NCBI GenBank assembly: GCA_037039925.1
Contig: JAXRKP010000579.1
Coordinates: 143,501-207,500, forward strand
Source: Doris montereyensis
Lineage: Eukaryota > Mollusca > Gastropoda > Nudibranchia > Dorididae
Length of the DNA stretch: 64,000 nucleotides
Reading direction: 5' to 3'
Part shown: positions 12,063-53,285 of the stretch, piece after piece
Numbering within the stretch: the first letter of the stretch is position 1
How the letters are laid out: each line of letters opens with the position of its first letter
Made by a program: the position numbers and the translations under genes
The notes under the pieces: generated by a model
Told to the model about the DNA's origin: nothing
Databases searched by the model: none
The model's input: the letters and a program-made list of their open reading frames with translations, nothing else

Positions 12063-12412
12063 CATCAAGGGGAGCTTATGTTTCAGGTTAAGGGAGCAGG
12101 GTAAGGGATGGTTGACACATGATTAATAATAAAAACATGTATGTTCACCCCTAGCAACAAAGCGTTTCCCCCGCGTCCTACGCTTGATGTGGTTGGGGCA
12201 GGGGGAGCTTATGTTGCAGATTAAGGGAGCAGGGTAATGAGTGGTTGATAAGTTGTTAGCAATTAAAAGACGTATGTTCACCCCTATTGCTCTGCGTTTC
12301 CCAGGCGACCTACGCTTGCCTCGTCTGGGTTGGGGGGAGGGGAGGGTGGGTGTCATTCATATGGAGCTTCTGTTTCAGGTTAAGAGAGCAGGGTAAGGGA
12401 TGGTTGATAGAC
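12063..12412. repeat. Direct repeats of about 130-160 bp
   Basis: Two full units and a partial third start near 12069, 12202 and 12363. Each opens with a 'GGAGCTTATGTTTCAGGTTA'-like block followed by 'GGGAGCAGGGTAAGG'. The two full units also share 'GTATGTTCACCCCTA' and a 'cctacgcttg' block. They lie just upstream (on the coding strand) of the gag region. Confidence 0.75.
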
Positions 12413-13555
12413 TTATTTTTTTTCATTTATTTACATTATCCATTACAACTTTTATAATAGTTGTTACTTTGAATAGATTGCACACATGATAGACATCCAT
12501 GAATATCAAAGGGACAATTGTGCAAATAAATCAAAATAACATGGACCCTATTTTTTCTGGGACACCCTGTATATACAAACTTTTCCAACAATTTATTGTC
12601 ATTTTTATGTCAATCAATCATTATACACAAACTGCGTACGTTCTGTGCAAATTAGGTAACATGGATTGCTAAAACGTTTACGAAAATTGCTCATATATAA
12701 ACAAGACACCCGCACTTCTCAGTAACAAGATGTCTCCATAGTCCAATGCTTCCTCGAACTACATGGTTGGTTTCAGTCTCAGTTCGATTAGCGTCTCGAT
12801 CCAGTCCTTTGTCATTGTTACATTTGAACTGCTCGTGTTCATCAATCAGTTAGTCTATCGTCACTCATCACTCACTCATTGAACTGCTCGTGTTCTGGCC
12901 ATTGTTGTCATAGTCTTCAGTCCTATCCGTTGTCGCAATACTGTCACACGATCTCTGATTGGCCCACATTGAACGTAGCTCCTCCCACTACCTCTTTATT
13001 TTACTTCCTTTCTTTCTTTCTTTCTTTATCCCTCACAAAAACCAAAACCCAACTTTTTATTTTACCCCTTCAAAATAAACCCTCTTTATTATGTCCCTTG
13101 GGTGGTACCCCGACTATGGAAGTCCTCCCTAAATTAATATTTACGGTAGATTTTTGTTGCTCTTTTAAGCACCTATAGGACAGCATTTATTTTTGTTATG
13201 ATTCACTCACATAGGGGGGGGCCTTTATAAAAAGATACTTTTTTTCGGTGACCAGGTTCACACTTCAGATTCTACTAGTGTGACTCTTCAGTCTGTATAT
13301 TTATTATACGTGCTCACGTAAACTTTATAGCAAAGGAGTTTGTCGGTCAAATCATAATTTACATGATTTATGTAGACAATTAAATATTGTATTGTATCCA
13401 TTTGTTATTAGTTCAAATATTATTTAACATTTTTTTTTTTTGAAAATTCCAGATTCATCTAGAATGACTTGATATTGTCTTGGCATATATAAAAGGTTTC
13501 ACTATGGCAAGTTTCCGAGGATCGAGGCCAAAAAATCCATTGACAGGGCGCTCCC
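12413..13555. other. No gene seen
   Basis: Mixed AT-rich sequence. A 'GGGACACCCTGTATATA' motif at about 12560 resembles a Tc1/mariner-type terminal repeat, but no partner end was found. A (TTTC)n run lies near 13007-13026. Confidence 0.4.
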
Positions 13556-13880
13556 TGTCTAAAATGAACTATCTCTGTGACATAATTGAATCAATTGTCA
13601 GTACTATCTGGTAATCATATATATATATATGATAATCAAATCAATTGTCAGTACGTCAAAATATATCCATTGGGACAGGGCGAATCAATTGTCTACAAGT
13701 TCTGTCTACATGGGACTATCTGTCTAATGTAATCACATATATATGAAATAGTACTATCTGTGTAAGTTTGATAGAAATCAATTGTCAGGTACTGTGGAAA
13801 TGAACTATCTCTTGTCAAATCTCTATTTGATGACATAATCAAATCAATTGTCAGTACTATCTGTCTATTTTATGGAATCA
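13556..13880. repeat. Irregular repeat of an ATCAATTGTCAGTACTATCT motif
   Basis: The motif 'AATCAATTGTCAGTACTATC', with a nearby 'GAACTATCTCT' block, occurs several times at irregular spacing, broken by ATATAT runs. It looks like an old, degraded tandem array. Confidence 0.6.
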
Positions 13881-13884
13881 TTGT

Positions 13885-14195
13885 TCATAGAGGCGTTGTT
13901 GCCCCACGGCAGGTACCAGTGTTTTGTTTTTACAATGTCATACTTCATTCTACTTTCCTCACTTGATTCAGTGTGAATGAGTACCCATCTATAGGTAGAT
14001 TGAAAGATTTCAGCAGAGTGTTAGTATGAAGCGCCTAACAGGCTGTTGTACTGTTTGCTTCCCAGGGAGATGTAAAGGACTTTGAATGAAATGGCCCGCT
14101 GGGGGATAAATGATGTACAGTCGGTGAGCCTGCACTTGTGCGGGATACATACTATAAAATCATTTGTATCTTTTTTTATCTTTCTTATTGTTTTA
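13885..14195 (+). mobile_element. SINE-3 copy
   Basis: Plus-strand copy aligned with 59.2-59.5 kb: 'CTTTCCTCACTTGATTCAG', 'TGAATGAGTACCC', 'AAATGGCCCGCTGGGGGATA' and 'GTCGGTGAGCCTGCACTTGT', followed by a short (ATCTTT)-type tail. The tRNA-like head is largely lost, with a trace at 13905-13915. Confidence 0.7.
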
Positions 14196-14640
14196 TCGCG
14201 GTAGTCTACAATAAATTCCAAGGTCATATGGCTGCGTTTCTGTTGCTCTTTCAATGTTCCGATGTGTACACCCACATTGTATGTCTGTCAACACCATAGA
14301 ACATAAATGTCTCTCTCTACCAACAGCAATGCTGCCTTTTGGGGCCAATCAGGCATTCATCATCAGGCTTCTTGGAAACCCAATGTACTCAAACCTTGCT
14401 ATACCACCTTCCGCTTAACCGCTATTCTCGCCTCCCGCCAGCTTTTCAGCTTTTGTAAGGATCAGACAATAAACAATTCGTCATACCACCAGTATGCATT
14501 ACCACCCCTTTCCCCCAAAGTAATACAAGCGGGTAGTAGCGTCTGGATGGGCTTGGTCAAAGCCAAAGAAAGATCCCAGAGTTAAACACACACAAACGCA
14601 TCAGTGCCCTATGTGTCATGTTTCATCCCTATTCCTCTCT
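14196..14640. other. No gene seen
   Basis: Non-repetitive spacer between a SINE and the 35-bp minisatellite. No feature can be supported. Confidence 0.4.
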
Positions 14641-17015
14641 CACTAGGTAATCCATATAAACCCAGACAGATATCCTTGTAGTCCATATAAACCCACTTGT
14701 AGTCCATATAAACCCACCAGCTAGCTTGTAGTTTGGGTCTTGTAGTCCATATAAAACCAGCTATTTGGGTCAGCCCACCAGCTATCTGGGCCTTGTAGTC
14801 CATATAAACCCACACCAACTATTTGGGTCTTGTAGTCCATATAAACCCACCAGCCTTGTGTAGTCCATATAAACCCACCAGCTATTTGGGTCTTGTAGTC
14901 CATATAAACCCACCAGCTATTTGGGTCTTGTAGTCCATATAAACCCACCAGCTATTTGGGTCTTGTAGTCCATATAAACCCACCAGCTATTTGGGTCCCA
15001 CCAGCTTATAGTCCAAATAAACCCACCAGCTATTTGGGTCTTGTAGTCCAAATAAACCCACCAGCTATTTGGGTCTTGTAGTCCATATAAACCCACCAGC
15101 TATTTGGGTCTTGTAGTCCATATAAACCACCAGCTATTTGGGTCTTGTAGTCCATATAAACCCACCAGCTATTTGGGTCTTGTAGTCCATATAAACCCAC
15201 CAGCTATTTGGGTCTTGTAGTCCATATAAACCCACCAGCTATTTGGGTCTTGTAGTCCATATAAACCCACCAGCTATTTGGGTCTTGTAGTCCATATAAA
15301 CCCACCAGCTATTTGGGTCTTGTAGTCCAAACCAAATAAACTAACCAGCTATTTGAGTCTTGTAGTCCATATAAACCCATCAGCTGTTTGGGTCAATATA
15401 AACAGCTATTTGGGCCTTGTAGTCCATATAAACACACCAGCTATTTGGGTCCCAATAATTCCATCTATTTGGGCCTTGTACGTAATCCCAACATCTGGGA
15501 CGTTGTAGTCCAAATAAACTCACCAGCTATTTGGGTCTTGTAGTCCATATAATTCCAACAGCTATTTGGGCCTTGTAGTCCATATAATCCCAACATCTAT
15601 TTGGGACGTTGTAGTCCAAATAAACCCACCAGCTATTTGGGTCTTGTAGTCCAAATAAACCCACCAGCTGTTTGGGTTTTATAGTCCAAATAAACCCACC
15701 AGCTATTTGGGTCTTGTAGTCCATATAAACCCATCAGCTGTTTGGGTCTTTCCATATAAACCCATCAGCTAGTCCATATAAACCCACCAGCTATTTGTGC
15801 GTTGTAGTCCATATAAACCCACCAGCTATTTCTTGTAGTCCATATAAACCCACCAGGGGCCTTGTAGTCCATATAACCCACCAGCTATTTAGGCCTTGTA
15901 GTCCATATAATTCCAACAGCTATTTGGGCCTTGTAGTCCATATAAACCCACCAGCTATTTGGGCGTTGTAGTCCATATAAACCCACCAGTTATTTAGCTC
16001 TTGTAGTCCATATAAACCCACCAGCTGTTTGGGCCTATAAACCAACATCTAGTCCATATAAACCCACCAACTATTTGGGCCTTGTAGTCCAGCTATTTGG
16101 GTCTTGTAGTCCATATAAACCCACCAGCTATTTGGACGTTATAGTCCATATAAACCCACCAGCTATTTGGGTCTTGTAGTCCATATAAACCCACCAGCTA
16201 TCTGGGCCTTGTAGTCCATATAAACCCACCAGCTATTTGGGTCTTGTAATCCATATAAACCCACCAACTATTTGGACTTGTTATAGTCCCATATTTGGGA
16301 CGTGAACCCACCAGCTATTTGGGCCTTGTAGTCCATATAAACCCACCAGCTATTTGGGCCTTGTAGTCCATATAAACCACCAGCTATTTGGGTCTTGTAG
16401 TCCATATAAACCTTCCAGCTATTTGGGTCTTGTAGTCCATATAAACCCTCCAGCTATTTGGGTGTTATAGTCCAAATAAACCCACCAGCTATTTGGACCT
16501 TATTTGTAATCCATGTAAACCCACCAGCTATTTGGGCCTTGTAGTCCATGAAAACCCACCAGCTATTTGGGTGGGCCTTGTAGTCCATGAAAACCCACCA
16601 TCTATTTGGGCCTTGTAGTCCATGAAAACCCACCAGCTATTTGGGCCTTGTAGTCCATATAAACCCACCAGCTATTTGGGCCTTGTAGTCCATATAAACC
16701 CACCAGCTATCTGTGCCTTGTAGTCCATATAAACCCACCAGCTATTTGGGCCTTGTAATCAATGAAAACCCATCAGCTATTTGGGTCTTGTAGTCCAAAT
16801 AAACACACCAACTATTTGGGTCTTGTAGTCCATGAAAACCCTCCAGCTATTTGGGCCTTGTAGTCCATATAAACCCACCTGCTATCTGGGCCTTGTAGTC
16901 CATATAAACCCACCAGCTATTTAGGCCTTGTAATCAATGAAAACCCACCAGCTATTTGGGCTTTGTAGTCCATGAAAACCCACCAGCTATTTGGGCCTTG
17001 TAGTCCATGAAAACC
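14641..17015. repeat. 35-bp minisatellite, about 65-70 copies
   Basis: The unit runs 'TTGTAGTCCATATAAACCCA' then 'CCAGCTATTTGGGTC', 35 bp. A central core (about 14880-15310) is nearly perfect and the flanks are more diverged, with GGGCC in place of GGGTC more common to the right. Partial units and out-of-phase joins mark deletions. The unit is not a multiple of three, so the small open frames (MDYKTQIAGG type) are artefacts. Confidence 0.96.
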
Positions 17016-18012
<997 letters not shown>

Positions 18013-18192
18013 CCCTAACCTTGACTAAAATGCAAGTTTTTTCTATGACACTTTTTACTATGGCTGTCTGGTTCAAAGACGAGATTATAGCAAATTTTCG
18101 TCTTTAAAAATGTTACACCAGTCCTCATTTTGTAACTGGCATGTCTGAAATTATCGCTCTTGTGTTGTTTTTTTTTTTTTCTCCCACCACAG

Positions 18193-49074
<30,882 letters not shown>

Positions 49075-49260
49075 GTCAATGTTTTTGATGAGTGAGATGT
49101 GTGTGTGTGTGTGTGTATGTGTTATGGTTACTTATGCGGAGGATAGAAGGTGTTTATCAAAATTTTAAAAAGATCTATTTCTCTTTTAGTACACAGCGTC
49201 CTTAAAATCTGTGCATTAATTTATTATAATATATAATAAATAAATATAGATCTGTGGCAC
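49075..49260 (+). promoter_or_regulatory. Kinase 3' UTR with polyadenylation signal
   Basis: The region after the stop contains a short (GT)n and an AATAAA at 49235-49240 within 'ATATAATAAATAAATATAGA'. The exact cleavage site cannot be read from sequence alone. Confidence 0.6.
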
Positions 49261-49409
49261 CTCTTCATGAACCAAATCATACTGAAATTACACGGGGACA
49301 TTGTATTTTTTAAACTATGGTCCAAAGCTGTAGAATGATCACCTTCCAATGTCATGTTTTGAATGGAATGTTTTGAATAATGCTTTCACATTGCGTTTTA
49401 TTGAAACTT

Positions 49410-49625
49410 GCCTCTTACTCTTATGATGTAATTTTAAACCCATGTTATGTCATTGTTATTAGTGCACATTTTATTGTCATTTCTATTTTCAAATGTATTG
49501 ATTATGCTTCCTTATTGTCTTAAGCATGTAAAGCACCACGAAACGTTCATTATTATTATTATTATTATTATTATCATTATTATCATTATTATTATTATTA
49601 TTATCATTATTATATATATATATAT
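49410..49625 (+). mobile_element. LINE 3' tail with (ATT)n
   Basis: 'GCATGTAAAGCACCACGAAA' followed by 'CGTTCATTATTATT' and an ATT/ATC microsatellite. It resembles CR1/L2-like 3' ends seen at 38.2 and 17.8 kb. Confidence 0.55.
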
Positions 49626-49763
49626 GTGTAGTAAATTGTTCAGAGACTATGTGGACATGGTGTATACATGTATTTTGCTATTAATATTATTATGATCATT
49701 ATGTGCTTTGCATAAGTTTCTTCTCCAAGCTAGCTTTCGGCAATGGGTGATTGGAAAAAAAAT

Positions 49764-50000
49764 TGAAGGGGGTCATTTCAATAGTGCGCCTGTCACAATA
49801 ACGTCATTTTAGAGAAAAATGCCAAAAATTCCCAAACGTCAACTGTGCTTAACAGCTGTAAACGTGATTTATTTTCATCATATCATTTTCACACTTTTCA
49901 GGATGCACGCTTTCCATTCATTCTCTAGGGTTATTTCTCTCTATCGTTTTTCACAACAACAAAAAAGGACATTCGCACACTATTGAACTGAGACCCTTCA
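49764..50000. mobile_element. MITE-1, complete copy (about 237 bp)
   Basis: Left end 'TTGAAGGGGGTCATTTCAAT' plus AGTGCG; the right end read in reverse is 'TTGAAGGGTCTCAGTTCAAT' plus AGTGTG. The inverted ends are about 26 bp. The interior contains 'TTTTCATCATATCATTTTCA', shared with the copy at 56.4 kb. A possible AATT duplication flanks it. No coding capacity. Confidence 0.85.
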
Positions 50001-50025
50001 ATTACTGGCAGCTCTTGGTAGGTCC

Positions 50026-50716
50026 TACTTCTTTCCTTTCCTTCACTATTTCAGTTCACCTTGCCGACTCCTGTCTTAAAATCACCCTGAGATCAGGACC
50101 GAGTGAATTTCAGTGAAACAAACGTCCCTTTCTTCTTCTTCTTTCACTTATTTTTCATCTTGCCCTGATTTCCACCACTACCACCTACGTCTTGTGGGTT
50201 CCCTTGAATTCACCCTGATTTCCACCACTACCACGTATACTGGGTTCCTTTGAATTCAGCCTGATTTCCACCACTACCACGTATACTACCACGTATGGTG
50301 GGTTCCCTTTGAATTCACCCTGATTTCCACCACCACTGATTTCACCAACACCACCCACGTGGTGGGTTCCCTTGAATTCCCTGATTTCCACCACTACCAC
50401 GTATGGTGGGTTCCCTTTGAATTCAGCCTGATTTCCACCACTACCACGTATGGTGGGTTCCCTTGAATTCAGCCTGATTTCCACCACTACCACGTATACT
50501 ACCACGTATGGTGGGTTCCCTTTGAATTCACCCTGATTTCCACCACCACTACCACGTATGGTGGGTTCCCTTGAATTCAGCCTCTGAGAACAGTTTTCCT
50601 TTCGTTGAAATTTAACCCTGTCTATCGTATTAGACGTTGATCTCAGGGTGAATTGAGAGGCACCTGGAAGATGACGAGATAAATGAAAGAGTGAAAGGAA
50701 AGACATGAGTAGTACC
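50026..50716. mobile_element. Inverted-repeat element containing a minisatellite
   Basis: The left arm ('GGTAGGTCCTACTTCTTTCC', later 'AAATCACCCTGAGATCAGGA') is matched in reverse by the right arm ('GATCTCAGGGTGAATTGAGA', 'GAAAGGAAAGACATGAGTAG'). Between the arms is the array at 50165-50590. Single ends of the same type are at about 32280 (plus) and 36420 (minus). Confidence 0.62.
50165..50590. repeat. Minisatellite of about 45-60 bp
   Basis: About nine units of 'TGATTTCCACCACTACCACG', 'TATGGTGGGTTCCCTTGAAT', then TCAGCC or TCACCC. The minus-strand 'REPTIRGSGGNQ' frame is an artefact. Confidence 0.93.
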
Positions 50717-51009
50717 CGCCAACCGACCACCCCATTTTGTGTAATTAGGCCTGTGATAGTGACATGTGATAGCTAGAGTGTTGAGTGGTTGGTTTCATGT
50801 TTTTCTTTCCTTGAAATCGTACGCAACAATTTCATGATTGATTCACGACATAATCAAAGATGTAAAAGAAAATGTTGTTATTAAAATATTTTAAAAAATA
50901 ATATTATTATCTATAAATTTGTTGGCAAAACAACCACATTTTTCTTTTCTTTTGTTCTTTATTTCTCATATTTTGTGTGTGTGTGTGAGTGAGTGAGTGT
51001 GTGAGCGTG

Positions 51010-51690
51010 TGGAGAGAGGGAGAGAGAGAACAGATGATACACGCACTGCCACACCCAGAGAGGGAGGGAGAGAGAACAGATGATACACGCACTGCCACAC
51101 CCAGAGAGGGAGAGAGAGAACAGATGATACACGCACTGCCACACCCAGAGAGGGAGAGAGAGAACAGATGATACACGCACTGCCACACCCAGAGAGAGAG
51201 AGAGAACAGATGATACACGCACTGCCACACCCAGAGAGAGAGAGAGAGAACAGATGATACACGCACTGCCACACCCAGAGAGGAACAGAGATACACGAGA
51301 ACAGATGATACACGCACTGCCACACCCAGAGAGGGAGAGAGAGAACCAGAGAGAGGGAGAGAGAGAACAGATGATACACGCACTGCCACACCCAGAGAGG
51401 GAGAGAGAAACAGATGATACACGCACTGCCACACCCAGAGAGGGAGAGAGAGAACAGATGATACACGCACTGCCACACCCAGAGAGGGAGAGAGAACAGA
51501 TGATACACGCACTGCCACACCCAGAGAGGGAGAGAGAGAACAGATGATACACGCACTGCCACACCCAGAGGGAGAGAGAGAACAGATGATACACGCACTG
51601 CCACACCCAGAGAGGGAGAGAGAGAACAGATGATACACGCACTGCCACACCCAGAGAGGGAGAGAGAAAAATACACGCACTACACCCAGA
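51010..51690. repeat. 44-bp minisatellite
   Basis: About 15 units of 'ACAGATGATACACGCACTGC' then 'CACACCCAGAGAGGGAGAGA' plus a short GA extension of variable length. The long minus-strand frames (LGVAVRVSSVLS type) switch freely between units and are artefacts. Confidence 0.95.
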
Positions 51691-51939
51691 GAGGGAGGAA
51701 AATACAATAAAAGCAGTAGCAATTCGAACAAAGTTTTTGAAGCGACAAGGACAGACAGAGTTCAGTCCATAGAATGAGAGTTTACTCAACACACGTAGTT
51801 ACGTTGTGTTTTTAGTACTGTGCAAATGTGCAAATATCCAAATAGAATGGAATACATACACACACACATACTGATGCACACACACAAAGATTGAAACAGA
51901 CACAGGTAATCGTGACACCCAGCACTGGTTTTAATAATG

Positions 51940-52290
51940 AAGGAAATGACATTAAATGATTTAAATATTAAAATCCCGCAGGAACAAATGCAAGCAAAAA
52001 GACGGAAAAAATTTTGGCCACCATGTGGATTGAATCCATGACCTCTGCATCGGCACCCATCGCCTCATGAAAAGAAAGCGCGCTACCAACCGAGCTAACT
52101 TCGTTCCTTGAGTAGTAAGGTCGGTTGGTAGCAGTGATACGGTTTCTTTTCATGGCCAGGTGATGGGCGCCGACGCAGAGGTCGCGGGTTCAATTCCCAT
52201 GATGGCCCAAAAAAAATTTCTTATTCTATTCCTTGCATTTGTCTTGTCTTTGCTCCTACTATGGGATTTTGTTATCACATGCATTCAATG
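51940..52290. mobile_element. Head-to-head inverted pair of SINE-5 copies
   Basis: A minus copy at about 51940-52112 (head 'GCGCTACCAACCGAGCTAAC' at its right end) directly abuts a plus copy at about 52120-52290 (head 'GGTCGGTTGGTAGCAGTGAT', B box 'GGGTTCAATTCCC'). Only about 10-15 bp separate the heads. Confidence 0.85.
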
Positions 52291-52454
52291 TGATTTCCTT
52301 CACTTTCAACACACCGCTTGCCTCACTGTTTGTCTTTGGTTTTGATAACTAAGAAAAAAACCAATGCCATGTACACTAATGAAATGAGAGAATTTATTAT
52401 TTCAATAGAAAAAGGCTACAGATAAAAAGTAGACAGGAGTGATAGTACTTGTTG

Positions 52455-52800
52455 CAAACATTTTTGTTTTGAATTGATTTGATTTTTGTTTTGAATTGAT
52501 TTGATTTTTGTTTTGAATTGATTTGATTTTTGTTTTGAATTGATTTGATTTTTGTTTTGAATTGATTTGATTTTTGTTTTGAATTGATTTGATTTTTGTT
52601 TTGAATTGATTTGATTTCATCCACATCCACAACTAAGGTGATCTCTGGGGTTTTTTGGTAGGATTTTTAATTTTGCCCAGACTGCCCTACAAACAGCCAA
52701 GAGATCTTTAACACGTGCGCAGAGTGTTGTGATCTGCACACAGGACCTCCTTTTTATCGTCCGTCTCCGATGGGACAAGGTGCCGATCCACATAAGACCG
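52455..52800 (-). mobile_element. SINE-1 copy with a 22-bp tail array
   Basis: Body (minus): 'CATCCACATCCACAACTAAG', 'TATCGTCCGTCTCCGATGGG'. Its A-rich tail is replaced by seven copies of 'GATTTTTGTTTTGAATTGAT' plus TT at about 52460-52616, an expansion of tail sequence. Small Gln/Asn/Lys frames there are artefacts. Confidence 0.88.
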
Positions 52801-52829
52801 ACACAGTAGATCACCATTGCACACGATCA

Positions 52830-53100
52830 GATGCCAATTTTGTCATCTGCCCCCACGTCCATCACTGGATTTTCATCTCTTTTTCGATGCTTCTCCTCCA
52901 GGTTTCTAGCGGGCGACCTCTTCCTTGTTCCCTGAGGCGTCCATCTGAGGGCTATTTTAGGGCTGGCATCAGCATTCATCCTATTGATGTGACCAGTCCA
53001 CTTCCATCTTCTCTTTCACAATCTGGGATAATGGCTCCAGTGATGTTCTTTCTTGAAGGTCGTTGTTTGATATCGTGTTTAGCCAAAATATTTTGAGGAT
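52830..53100 (-). pseudogene. Non-LTR ORF2 C-terminal fragment
   Basis: The minus-strand reading gives 'ALRWTPQGTRKRSPARN' and 'KEMKIQ', typical of RTE-like ORF2 C-termini (ALRWTP.G.R.RGRP..TWRR). Short and frameshifted. Confidence 0.65.
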
Positions 53101-53285
53101 CTTTCTCAGACATATTTAATACAATTACAATAACCATAAAGATAAGTTAATACAATTACAAAAACCATAAAGATAAGATAAGTCTTTATTTTCCCAGGTT
53201 TCATAGTAGAACGAAATGCACGTATCATAACAAGGGTAATAATGTACTGTAATAGTAACGCATGATATACAAACAAACAGCTCAA

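Noticed and set aside
14641..17015. Possible CRISPR-like array of short repeats
   Set aside because: Units are contiguous 35-mers without unique spacers, in an intron-bearing eukaryotic genome. The 53-bp array at 40.5 kb fails for the same reason.
50907..51792. Three overlapping minus-strand frames of 236-277 codons (LGVAVRVSSVLS type)
   Set aside because: The 44-bp unit is translated in three frames at once with no start, splice or domain evidence.
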